From NCBI GenBank assembly GCA_943735955.1, contig OX030969.1, positions 5,451,624 to 5,515,623 of the forward strand: a stretch of DNA of 64,000 bases. Reading direction: 5' to 3'. The notes under the pieces are model-generated. The model did no database searches. It was not told the origin of the DNA and worked only from the letters and a program-made list of their open reading frames with translations. The position numbers and the translations under genes were made by a program. Source of the stretch: Piscicola geometra (lineage: Eukaryota > Annelida > Clitellata > Hirudinida > Piscicolidae). The stretch's first letter is position 1, and each line of letters begins with the position of its first letter. Below, piece by piece: positions 32,626 to 43,208 of the stretch.

Positions 32626-33555
32626 ATGAAGTCATCATATGAAGGAACTGTCCTATCAGGCGTCCCCCAGGGATCGGTCCTCGGGCCAAGTCTCTTCCTA
32701 TATTACATCAACGATCTACCAACAGGACTCTCTTCTAAGGTGAGACTTTTTGCAGACGACACCATAACATACCTCACCGTCACCAAACCCGAAGATGCTG
32801 CTCGCCTCCAGAAGGACTTGAACCTACTCGCACAATGGGAACAGAAATGGATGATGGAATTCCACCCCAAGAAATGCCAAGTCCTGTCAATCACCCGCAA
32901 GCAACAACCAGATGTGCATAAATATACCCTACACGGCACCATACTAGAGCATACCAACACTGCGAAATACTTAGGAGTCACCCTCATGCAAAACCTAAAC
33001 TGGAACACCCACATTAATAACATAACGTCAAAGGCAAGCAAATCCCTATCCTTCATTCGGAGAAATCTAAAGATTAAAAACAAATGGCTGAAAACAAGAG
33101 CTTACCAGGCATTGGTAAGGCCACATCTGGAATATGCCTGCGCAGTTTGGGACCCTCACACCAGAGCCAACATTACGAAAATAGAAATGATACAAAGGAC
33201 AGCTGCAAGATACGTTACCGGCTGCTGGCGGTACAATGCAATCGTAAGCGAGATGCTGGACAGCTTGAAATGGACACCACTGGCCGAACGAAGAAAACAA
33301 CAAAGACTAGTCTTGATGTACAAAATCCACAACAAGCTAGTAGCCGTAAACGAAAGTCACCAGTACGCTAAGCCGATAGTAAAGACAGTGCGTGGCGCCC
33401 ACCAACATGCATACCTAGAGCCTCACCATCATGCTGATTACCTACGTAGTGCATTCTTCCCACGCACCATTAAAGAATGGAATGCCCTGCCAGATTCAGT
33501 CGTATCGGCCCGCACTCCAGATGCCTTCAAGTCCCTACTGGAGGCCTGTCATTGA
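32626..33555 (+). CDS. reverse transcriptase fragment (LINE-C), 309 aa
   Basis: Motif B GVPQGSVLGP at residues 12-21 and motif C RLFADDT near residue 40. Thumb and C-terminal hallmarks typical of Jockey/CR1-like RTs are WEQKWMMEFHPKKCQ, YLGVTL, RPHLEYACAVWDP, RTAARYV and EWNALP near the end. The ATG is probably not a real start: the element is truncated at 5' and the frame is simply open from here. No frame breaks to the stop at 33555. Confidence 0.85.
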   Translation: MKSSYEGTVLSGVPQGSVLGPSLFLYYINDLPTGLSSKVRLFADDTITYLTVTKPEDAARLQKDLNLLAQWEQKWMMEFHPKKCQVLSITRKQQPDVHKYTLHGTILEHTNTAKYLGVTLMQNLNWNTHINNITSKASKSLSFIRRNLKIKNKWLKTRAYQALVRPHLEYACAVWDPHTRANITKIEMIQRTAARYVTGCWRYNAIVSEMLDSLKWTPLAERRKQQRLVLMYKIHNKLVAVNESHQYAKPIVKTVRGAHQHAYLEPHHHADYLRSAFFPRTIKEWNALPDSVVSARTPDAFKSLLEACH

Positions 33556-33632
33556 AAAACTATTAAAACTGGACATAATAGTCTACATATAGACTGAGTC
33601 TAGTATATACGGAAGAAGAAGAAGAAGAAGTC
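32626..33632 (+). mobile_element. LINE-C, 5'-truncated non-LTR retrotransposon with open RT C-terminal part
   Basis: Reverse-transcriptase palm second half and thumb/C-terminal region followed by a (GAA)n tail at 33610-33632. It is G+C richer and less decayed than LINE-A, so it looks younger. RT motif A and everything 5' of it are absent, so this copy cannot move by itself. Confidence 0.85.
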
Positions 33633-33825
33633 GTGAAACACCGCATCATATACACTAGGTATATGATAGCTCACGGTTGGCTGTAAAGATTATATGCTGT
33701 TTTGAAAATGAAATAAGTCTTCTCACAAGATTGTTTGCTGCAATGAATTTTATTCAATACATTTTAATCGAATTATATAATCAAATGTGAACTATTAATG
33801 TCGAAATTTAATCATTAATTTACAA

Positions 33826-34690
33826 TAAAACAATCAATCAATCAATCAATCAAATAGATTTCTATAGCGCTCTTTCTTCAAATTCAAGAGCGCTCGTAAA
33901 TAAATTTGTTAAACAGATATGTCTTCAGATCCTTACGAAGAGTAAATAATGATTTAGAAGTAGTTAAATAAGGAGGTAATGAGTTCCAAATATATGGACC
34001 TGCATAATGGAAAGAACGTTTAGCAAAAGAGTTATTAATGGAAGGGATGAAATAATGATTTTGAGTGGATGATCTTAAATTCCTTCTATGAGGGTGAGTT
34101 ATTAATGATTTGAGGTATATTGGGGATACTGGGGAGTTTTTTAATTTAAACATAAAAACACAGATTTTAAATAAAATCCTAAATTTGATGGGGAGCCAAT
34201 GTAATAAGATGAGAGAGGGTGTAATGTGGTGGTAAATAGGGGTACGGCTAACGACTCTAGCAGCATAATTAAATACTTCATTTAATGGTTTTAAAGTAGT
34301 TTCAGGTAAATTATAATAGAGTGAGTTACAATAGTCAATTCGAGATAAAACAAGTGCAGAGACTAACATCTTTAAAGAAGGGTCATCTAAGTAAGGTAAT
34401 AATTGTCTGATACGTCTGAGATGAAAATAGCAAGATTTAGTGACTGATAGAATTTGGTTCGATAAGGTTAATTTTGAGTCGAAAATAAATCCTAAGCTAC
34501 GAATATGATTAGATGGAACAATAGTATGAGTGGAGAAATTACATGGACTATTAATTAGTTTACCATTTTTATCAAAAAATATAAGATCAAACTTTAGTGG
34601 ATTCAATTTTAAAGACATTGAGCTAGACCAGTTTTCAATAGATAATAGACGCTGCATAAATTCATTTTATTCCCAGGGAGTCGAACTATT
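33826..34690 (-). mobile_element. LINE-A copy 2, 3' part, 5'-truncated
   Basis: The minus-strand ORF 34657-33884 (257 aa) matches the C-terminal region of LINE-A (KLTLSNQILSVTKSCYFHLR ... KFIYERS). The 3' end at 33826-33850 is (AATC)n. The 5' edge falls at TTTTCAATAGATAATAGAC, the same place as in copy 3. The ORF is uninterrupted, so this copy is better preserved than copy 1. Confidence 0.85.
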
Positions 34691-34709
34691 GTGATAATTC
34701 GAGGTTTCC

Positions 34710-35872
34710 TTCATTCAATCAATCAATCAATCAAATAAATTTCTATAGCGCTCTTTCCTAAAATCAAGAGCGCTCGTAAATAAATTTGTTAAACAGATAT
34801 GTCTTCAGATCCTTACGAAGAGTAAATAATGATTTAGAAGTAGTTAAATAAGAAGGTAATGAGTTCCAAATATATGAACCTGCATAATGGAAAGAACGTT
34901 TAGCAAAAGAGTTATTAATGGAAGGGATGAAATAATGATTTTGAGTGGATGATCTTAAATTACGTCTATGAAGGTGAGATATTAATGATTTGAGGTATAT
35001 TGGAGATACTGGGGAATTTTTAATTTTAACATAAAAACACAGATTTTAAATATAATCCTAAATTTGATGGGGAGCCAATGTAATGAGATGAGAGAGGGTG
35101 TAATGTGGTGATAAATAGGAGTACGGCTAACGACTCTAGCTGCATAATTAAAATGGTTTTAAAGTACTTTCAATTAAATTATAATAGAGTGAATTACAAT
35201 AGTCAATTCGAGATAAAAAAGTGCAGAAACTAACATCTTTAAAGAAGGGTCATCTAAGTAAGGTAATAATTGTCTGATACGTCTGAGATAAAAATAGCAA
35301 GATTTAGTAACTGATAGAATTTGGTTTGATAAGGTTAATTTTGAGTCAGAAATAAATCCTAAGCTACGACTATGATTAGATGGAACAATAGTATGAGAGG
35401 AAAAATTACATGGACTATTAGTTTACCATTTTTATCAACAAATATAAGTTCAAATTTTAGTGGATTCAATTTTAAAGACATTGAGCTAGACCAGTTTTCA
35501 ATAGATAATAGACATAAACAGTCATGTGTAGAAGATTCGTTCTGACAGTCTGTCCTTCATCTGCAGAGCTCATCTGCCTTGTAAAGTAGGTAGCCAGTGG
35601 GTGCTTGCAAGCTGTGCACTGGTGCTCAATTTGAGGCCCTGGCACTTCTTCTTTTTAAAATAAGTTTTTATTGTAGTCCGTTAGACAGTTATTGGTTGAA
35701 GATTTTGATTCCGAGAGCAAGATAAATTTAAAACCAAAAAACAAGAAAAGGTATAAATTTTAATTATTATTATTATTTGAAGTATAAAAAAACTAAATTA
35801 TTAGATCAGAAGACAAACTATTTCACAAAATCATTAAACGGTTAAAGCGGCTGCCAAGATGGCAACTGCTAA
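34710..35872 (-). mobile_element. LINE-A copy 3, internally deleted derivative
   Basis: On the minus strand it starts with GGTTAGCAGTTGCCATCTTG (35850-35872), as copy 1 does. It continues through a roughly 350-bp non-coding segment with CTTGCAAGCACCCACTGGCT, then jumps to the LINE-A C-terminal region at about 35515 and ends in (AATC)n at 34710-34735. The coding part is frameshifted. It shares its structure with copy 4 (50373-50975). Confidence 0.8.
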
Positions 35873-35882
35873 CCAAAGATCA

Positions 35883-36361
35883 TCATTTGAAGTAGGTTTC
35901 GTTGCCGCAATTCGAGAGGTACTGCATGCTCGTGCTGTGGTTCGGCAACTCTTGTTCGGTCGTGTGGACCCAACAGGGCATCCAGCATCCATCCTTGTCC
36001 CAGTCCACAGCCCAGCACTTTCCACAACCACGCTTATGCCAATGCTTGAGACCCTCTCCAAATAATACAGGATTATAACTCACACCGCCCTCCGAATGAG
36101 TGCAATAGGCTTTTGTGAACCTTAACTCGTCTAATATCGTGGATTAATGAAAAATAAGTCAATTTAAAAACTTGCCAATTTGATAAATACTTTTTGTTAT
36201 ACTATGAATTGTTTAAATTTCAAATCTAATCAATTTCAAATCATTTTAAAAGCAAAATGGATGAAATGCAGTGACAAAACGTAGCTTACACACAATGTCT
36301 TGTAGGGCTCCAACTGCACCAGACACCCGAGGAGAAGGGTGACAGCAGGAAGAATCTTCAT
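35883..36361 (-). CDS. putative small secreted Cys-rich protein, 2 exons, about 105 aa
   Basis: Exon 1 (36361-36292) encodes MKILPAVTLLLGCLVQ, a good signal peptide. Exon 2 (36130-35883) encodes a Cys/Trp/His-rich segment with HWHKRGCGKCWAVDW and DGCWMPCW, and stops at 35883. The predicted mature chain has six Cys. The phase-1 junction T|GTGTAA to TTAG|AC keeps the frame. A stronger GTAAGC donor two bases away would give a short 39-aa product instead, so the splice is uncertain. The stop lies 11 bases from the LINE-A copy 3 edge. No known family is recognised; macin-type antimicrobial peptides were considered but the Cys spacing does not fit. Confidence 0.45.
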
Positions 36362-36955
36362 CCTCTAAACCTGGAAATAATAGATCCTTGCGCTTTCATA
36401 ACTTCACCCCGCCCCCCTTTTCACAACACATCTAACATATAAAATTAATTAAAGTAACAACAGTAACTGTTACTGAATACACCAACGAGTAACTCACAAC
36501 CCCACCATCACAATCTACCAGATCTCTCCCAGAATTACCGCCGTGGCAAAATTATCGTGGATTTTTTTATTGCCAAAACAAACACCATCATCATCAGCAC
36601 CATCGCAATTAAAATAGATAAGGTCTTTAGGGATTAAAATGCTTTGCGCCGTTCTAATCAAATTATTATTTTTAATTTAAGACTTCCACTGACACATCAT
36701 CATCTTCATCATCAACAACATCATTATTTTAATTTTACTCCTTTAAAAAAAATTTACCTTCATTCATCCTCATCATCATGTTCATCACTTCTCCCTCCCC
36801 ATCTTCAAACCATCATCATTATCATCACTACCCCCCTCCCCATTCTCAAACCATCATCATTATCATCACTACCCTCCTCCCCATCCTCATTATCATCACT
36901 GCCCACCTCCCCATCCACACTTTTCTTTAGTGTCCATTAATAGAAAGTTTGAATT
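36362..36955. other. intergenic with (CATCAT)n-rich sequence
   Basis: Imperfect ATCATC and CTCCCCATC repeats at 36690-36920. An ORF of 98 aa here is repeat-derived. No gene seen. Confidence 0.6.
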
Positions 36956-37090
36956 ATTTAAGAAAATCATCTTATAAGGGATGAAATAGGAATAATCACA
37001 CGTTTACTCTTCAACTTTCAGTTTCTCTTTATATACTGAAGCCGGCTTTAACGCGAAATAATTCAAACACATGAATATATATTTAAACAA
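36956..37090. repeat. dispersed repeat resembling the BTB upstream region
   Basis: GATGAAATAGGAATAATCACACG...CTTTATATACTGAAGCCGGCTT recurs near 58345-58420. A shorter form lies at 40160-40225, directly upstream of BTB-B. It may be a BTB promoter fragment copied with the gene or part of a transposable element. Confidence 0.6.
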
Positions 37091-37616
37091 TTCTCATGAG
37101 TTGAGGTGAATGGGTCATCAAATTAGGGCTCAAATAAAGATTAATGATGTATAAAAAAAGTTGAAAAACGATTTTAAAACAATATTTAATAATAATAATA
37201 ATTCAAAAATTTGTACCCATCCAAGTCACCCTTTCAAGAGCAAGCACTTTGTGAAAATAAAGTTTTGGAATTATTTTTGTCCTAGTGTCACAAGTTTTAT
37301 ACAACTTTTAATCATTTTAATTAGTTTCTCAGAATAAATTCTCAAATAGGACAAAAAATAATTATCAATTTAAAAACAAATGAAACGTTTCATTATTAAT
37401 ATTATTCAATTTTAATAGAATGGTGAAAGAAAGCTCAATATTTGTTCAATATTCCCAACTCTTTCAACACTACTACTGTGGCCAACCTTCTCTTATTTAT
37501 GCTTCACATATAAATAGTTTTTCATCTTTTGAAGCTTCTTTCTTAAATCTTTGGCACCTAGGCAATCGTTGCATCTTTCCTTGAATCCGTCCTGAAGGGA
37601 GTTTGAGGGTGGGTTG

Positions 37617-40088
37617 TTAATGAGGAAGAAGTGCTTCACAAGGAGAATGAGGTGTTAGGACATAATAGTGAAAAACTTTCCGAACCCCACTGTGGTATCG
37701 ACATGTTTCAATGCGGCCTGACGAAATACTGTCGATGAATTCTTTTACGTTCTCAATTACCTGTGCAATATAGCTTGGTGGTTGGTATGAATAAATGGGA
37801 AGAGAGGGGTGATAACAAAGTTTAATCTTTTCTCATATCAATTTCTACATACTTTACATCCCATCCTCCTTTGATTCCATTTCTTTTCTATCTTTTTTCT
37901 TCCCCTCCAACCTACTCACCTTTTCTGAGTCAGCCAACTTCAGCATATAGAGAGAGAGCTCATCTTCTGATGCAGCAACCTTCTGCTTAAGAATAGAGAT
38001 GACGGTTTCATGATCGAGCTTGCCAAAGGAAGGATCTTTTTCCATATCGGATAGTTTCAGAAGTTTCACCTTGGGGATGACATGCTTATGGCTTATGTAT
38101 TTTATTGAAAAATGATTATGTGGCTTGAAAGGTGATAGATTGAAAAGGAATCTGATAAAGTAAGTAAAGTAAAAAATTTTGTTCAAAAGTTACAATTTAG
38201 TTTTTATCTTTCTTCCTCCCTCAACCATCCAACCCACCCATACCTCCTCAACACACTTTGTCTTCAACTGGTGGAGACCATATTGCTGTGCCAATAGCAA
38301 CAATTCCAAGCTGCCTTCCTTGGTGAGAAGGAAGTCTGTGTGGTTAGTGGAAATGAGGGAATGAGTGATGAAAGAATGGGCAGAGATGAAGGCTTTGAAA
38401 GTAGGGACTCTTTATTAATAAAAATCAGTTATGGTGGCAGATAAAAACCTTCACACTTCTTCTTAATTTCTTCTATCTGATATTCTTCCACCAGAGGCAA
38501 AAGAATATCCACATTGGAGTCTGTGGTGAAGGTGGCAGTGGGGTGGTGAAAGGGTGATGAAATGAGGATGTAGTATGATGCAATACAAACGTGGTTACTT
38601 CATCTCTACATTCACGCACATCCTCTGTTTCCTCCCGTTTCCATTCGCAATCCACCTTCTCCCTAACCTGTCACAGGCTTCATAGGCGGGTAAATACACT
38701 GCAGTAGCTCAATCACATCTCCTACCTTCTTCCCGGGCAGTTTAACCCTTTGTTCCTTCCGTTCCTTGCAGTCAGAAGTGAACATCGAATGAAAAACAGG
38801 AGACCACATTGCAAGCACTTCTTTGTGCACGTGGAGAAGTTTGTCTTTCACTTCGATCGAAGCGCTGGAAAGAGGGTCAGGAATGCTGAAATCCATCTTT
38901 TTTTCTTTTTCGTTCAGACTCCCAATTCTCTGTAAATATAGCTTGCAGGTTGTTTATGATGAATGGAGAAAGAAAGAAATTGAAAGTTGAATTCTGCATC
39001 TTTCACATCCCATCCTGCCTTTTCTTCCAAAAGTTTCATAACCTTTCATTTCACTATTCAACCCAACTTCCCACTCACCTTTTCCGAGTCAGCCAACTTC
39101 TGTTTATAGAGATCGAGCCTATCTTCTGAGGCAGCAACCTTCATCTTAAGAATAGAGTTGACGGTTTCATGATCGAGCTTGTCAAAGGAAGGATCTTCTT
39201 CTATTTCGGATAGTGTCAAAAATATCACCTTAGGGGTGACATGCTTATAGCTTATGTATTTTATTGAAATATGATTTTGTGGCTTGAAAGGTGATAGTTT
39301 GAAAAGGAATCTGATAAAATAAGTAAAGCAATATTGTTTGTTTAAAAGTTACAATTTGTTTTTAATTCCCTAATTATCTTTCTCCCTCCCTCAACCATCC
39401 AACCCACCCTAACCTTATCAAAACACTCTTCCTTCAACTGGTGGAAACCATATTGCTGTGCCAATAGCAACAATTCCATGCTGCCTTCATAGTCGAGAAG
39501 GACTTCTGTGTGGTTAGTGGAAATGAAGGAATGAGTGATGAAAGAATGGGCAGAGATGAAGGCTTTGAAAGTAAGGACTCTTTATAAATAAAAATCAGTT
39601 ATGGTGGCAGATAAAAACCTTCACACTTCTTCATAATTCCTTCTATCTGATATTCGTGCACCAGAGGCAAAAGAATATCCACATTGGAGTCTGTGGTGAA
39701 GGTGGCAGTGAGGGTGGTGAATGGGTGATGAAATGAGGATATAGTATGATGCAATACAAACGTGGTTACTTTATCTCTATATCCACGCATATCCTCTGTT
39801 TCCTCCCGTTTCCATTCGCAATCCACCTTCCCCCTAACCTGTCACAGGCTTCATTGGCGGGTAAATACACTGCAGAAGCTCAATTACATCTCCTACCTTC
39901 TTCCCGGGCAGTTTAACCCTTTGTTCCTTCCTTTCTTCGAAGTCAGAAGTGAACATCGAATGAAAAACAGGAGACCACATTGCAAGCACTTCTTTGTGCA
40001 CGTGGAGAATTTTGTCTTCAACTTCGATCGAGACGCTGGGAAGAGGGTCAGGAATGCTGAAATAATTACACTTTTCTTTAGTATCCAT
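37617..40088 (-). CDS. BTB-B: tandem double BTB-domain protein, 9 exons, about 427 aa
   Basis: Paralog of BTB-A with two modules. Exons: 40088-39839, 39690-39619, 39505-39414, 39228-39079 (module 1); 38929-38668, 38520-38449, 38335-38244, 38069-37920 (module 2); 37760-37617 (terminal, ends ALLPH). The exon lengths 250/72/92/150 and 262/72/92/150 match BTB-A exactly, and all phases agree. The start MDTKEKCNYFSIPDP aligns with the start of BTB-A. Module 2 begins with RIGSLNEKEKKMDFSI from an in-phase acceptor. BTB core motifs are LLHVHKEVLAMW, VFHSMFTSD and ELLQCIYPP; helical repeat VDILLPLVHEYQI; tail DPSFDKLDHET. Function is inferred from the BTB fold only. The TATATA near 40215 may belong to its promoter. 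Confidence 0.8.
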
Positions 40089-41195
40089 TATTAGTATCTT
40101 TTATTATCTCAAGTTTCTTATCAAGTTTCAAGTTTATTATCTAAAATTATCTCAAAGTGTTATGATGAAATAGGTATAATCACACGCTTACTTTTTAACT
40201 TCCGTTTCTCTATTTATATATGTTCCATCCATAAAGATGTGGGCATGTTTATTTACTCAAATCAGCTGGTGTATGTACAACAGAATAAAAATAACAATAG
40301 CTAAAAGCGGCCATATTATTATTGTTATTTCGGCAACTATTTGATGCGAGATATATCGTAAAATGAACAATAACTATGGCTTATTTACTTTTAGAAGATT
40401 ATTATAACCCAAATAAAGAAGATAGAAACAATAAAAGAGGAAAAAAATTTCCATCGATTTGGATTTACATTCAAATAAGACTTAATTATTATTGTTTATG
40501 ATTACATATCTGTATATGTTTATCTAAAAACTACTAATAGTAACTCAAAAACGGATTTCTTAATTCTGAATAGATTCAGGTTCCTGCTTCAGTACATTTG
40601 GCATTCCAAATTAATTACTTTTCTAAATTACAAAACCATTTATATCGGTAAAATTAAGCCATTTTTGAAAAATTTAAGGAAATAATCTGAAATTAGTGAA
40701 CTTTGTGAGGAAAATAATCTGAAATTAGTGAATTTTGTTATGAAAATAATCTGAAACTAGTGAATTTTGTTATGAAAATATTCTGAAATTCAATCAATCA
40801 TCAATCAAATCAGTTAATATAGCGCTCTTTCTACAAATTCAAGAAATTAGTTAATTTTGTTATGAAAATAATCTGAAATTAGTGAATTTTGTTTAATGTT
40901 TAATAATCTTGATAAGTGTGAAAAATACTCATGAAAAGAGCTTAATAAACATAAACCCACCTTTATTCTCACTATTTATCAAAGAAAATATTCTATGATG
41001 AATTTTCTTCAAATGAAGTAGCAAAAGTTTCAAACATTAAAAACTTTTCTAAATTAACTATTCAGTTTTGACAAAACATATTCAGTCTTGAGTATCATAT
41101 TAAAGTAGTTAACATGATGAGGGTTGTAATAAAAATAAAAAATGATATTGGTATGATATTTTACCACTTTTTATTGCAAAGTGCCAGTCTTTACA
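40089..41195. other. region upstream of BTB-B, AT-rich, with repeat fragments
   Basis: Contains the BTB upstream-like repeat at 40130-40240, a foldback-family fragment at 40285-40400 (GCGGCCATATTATT, GATATATCGTAAAATGAACA), a LINE-A 3' tail piece at 40790-40845 (ATAGCGCTCTTTCT), and a short tandem repeat GAAAATAATCTGAAATTAGTGAATTTTGTTAT at 40675-40890. No gene seen. Confidence 0.6.
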
Positions 41196-41199
41196 AGGA

Positions 41200-42543
41200 T
41201 CCCTGTGAACATTCTATATGGGTCTATATGGGTCCCATATGGGCTAAATGGGCTAAGGGTAATCAATATGGCTCCTATATGGGTCCTATATGGGCTTCGT
41301 GGGCTAGAGATTATCTATATGGGTCCTATATGGGCTAAATGGGCTTTAAAAAAGAATAAAATTTAACGTGTTTTTAAAGAAAAACCTATTTGGGAAGTAT
41401 ATGGGTCCTAGATGGGCTAAAGAGCTTTGAATAATAATAAAATTTAAAGTGTTTTTATGGAAAACCTATGTGGGTCCTATATAGGTCCTATATAGGCTAA
41501 ATGGGCTTTAAAAAAAATAAAAATTCTAAGTGTTTTCAAGGAAAGCCTATGTGGGTCCTAAATGGGCTAAATGGGCTTTAAAAAAATAAAAATTCTAAGT
41601 GTTTTCAAGGAAAGCCTATGTGGGTATTATATGGGTCCTATATGGGCTTAATGGGCTTTAAATTAGTGTAACATTTGGCCATGGTTTTGGTAAAATTATT
41701 TTTATTTTGTTATTTTAATCATTTCAATTTATTATCTCTTTTATTTTAGAAATTTTATCTTTAAAATTATGCAAATAATTATTCAATAGTTCAACAAACT
41801 TTTCGAAACCCCACAAGTTGTAATCAATGTATTCAATATATATATTAAACACCAGCCATTTGTTGAACATGTGTAATGTCAAAGGAGAGCCGGTTAGCAC
41901 TCCCCTTGGCAAAGAACGGAAAAAACCATGGTATTTAATTCATCAATAAATTATCTCAACAGAACGTCAAAACAAACTCCACGATCACTCAAACAAACAG
42001 AAGAGAAATACACGTGTCCAAATGGCTGACAGGAGCCACAGAAAGAGAAGCAAAAGAGCGAGTCAGCAAACATCAAGAATAAATAATCTTGAAGAATCCG
42101 ATTAATGACATTTTTTATAATTAATCACATTTTTTATAATTGGATTATTTTTTTTACATCTTTAAATTTCTTTTTGGAAGAAATATTTTAATTTCTTTTT
42201 TTTCCAATAAATAATTTATCAATCAATCATGTGTTAGTGTTCAAAAGTTTGAGCGTATATTCTATACAAGAAACCCACTAAATTTGGTGTAACATTTTGA
42301 CCTGGGTCCCATATGGGCTGCCCATATAGTTGCCCATATGGGCTGCCCATTTAGTTGCCCATATGGGCTGCCCATTTAGTTGCCCATATAGCCCATATGG
42401 GACCCACTTAATTCGGTGTAGCATTTTAACATGGGTCCCATATGGGCTGCCCATATGGGGCCCATATAGTTGCCCATATGGGACCCATATAGTTGCTCAT
42501 ATGGGACCCATATAGATCCCATATAGAATGTTCACAGGGATCT
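41200..42543. mobile_element. non-autonomous DNA transposon with minisatellite-like inverted ends
   Basis: The left end GATCCCTGTGAACATTCTATATGGG (41198-41222) is the inverse of the right end CCCATATAGAATGTTCACAGGGATC (42519-42543). Inside each end are arrays of TATATGGGTCCTATATGGGCTAAATGGGCT (41215-41665 and 42300-42520). The core has only short ORFs and no visible transposase. Superfamily not recognised; target duplication not clear. Confidence 0.75.
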
Positions 42544-42654
42544 CTTATACCATCTACATCAATTTAATGAATAAATTGAAAAAATCAAAGTTTTAGGATT
42601 CTTGTCTTTCTGAATTTTTGAGTTTGAGTCATGTGTAAAAGAGTCAATCTGAAA

Positions 42655-42930
42655 ACAGTCTGTCCTTCATCTGCAGAGCTCATTTTTCTGGTGAAGTAGG
42701 TAGCCAGTGGGTGCTTGCAAGCTGTGCACTAGTGCTCAATCTGAAGCCCTAACACTTCTTCCTCCAGATTATTCATGTCTTCTATTTGTCAAAAAATGGC
42801 CGCAGCAAACTAATGTTTTTTTCCATGAAAATCTCTTCTTGAAGACTTTTATCCAATTCTGCCTTTTTAAAATAAGTTTTTCACGTATTGCGAATATATT
42901 AAATTATTTTTAGTCCGTTAGACAGTTATT
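42655..42930. repeat. dispersed repeat related to the LINE-A derivatives' non-coding segment
   Basis: CTGTCCTTCATCTGCAGAGC...AGTGGGTGCTTGCAAGCTGTG recurs at about 35545-35640 (same strand) and 50600-50700 (inverse). Here it stands alone without the LINE C-terminal part. Confidence 0.75.
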
Positions 42931-43038
42931 CTGAAAAAAATAAGTTAACCTTTATTTTATAAATTTGCAACATTTTAAAATTTTAGATGTTTTTATATTT
43001 CATTTATAGAATTTTTTATATTAGTCCATTTTTTGTGT

Positions 43039-43170
43039 TGTAGTGGCCACATTTGTGTACGCTAGGTACACACGGCCACTTCTACCAACCTTTGTCCCTA
43101 GGACCCTATATAAAGTCTTTAGCGTGTAAATAAACTCTCTCTCGTGTTTCCTGAACTCTTAGTCGTAACA
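43039..43170 (+). repeat. 5' LTR, about 132 bp
   Basis: Begins TGTAGTGGCCACA and ends CGTAACA. Contains CCTATATAAAG (TATA box) and AATAAA at 43129-43134. It matches the 3' LTR with several differences, so the insertion is not very recent. Confidence 0.88.
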
Positions 43171-43208
43171 ATTGGTGACCCCGAACAGAAGCCCGACTAA
43201 AGCACGTT

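Noticed and set aside
35883..36130. Macin-type (theromacin-like) antimicrobial peptide
   Set aside because: Cys number and spacing and the Trp/His-rich motif do not fit the macin pattern I know; left as unknown.
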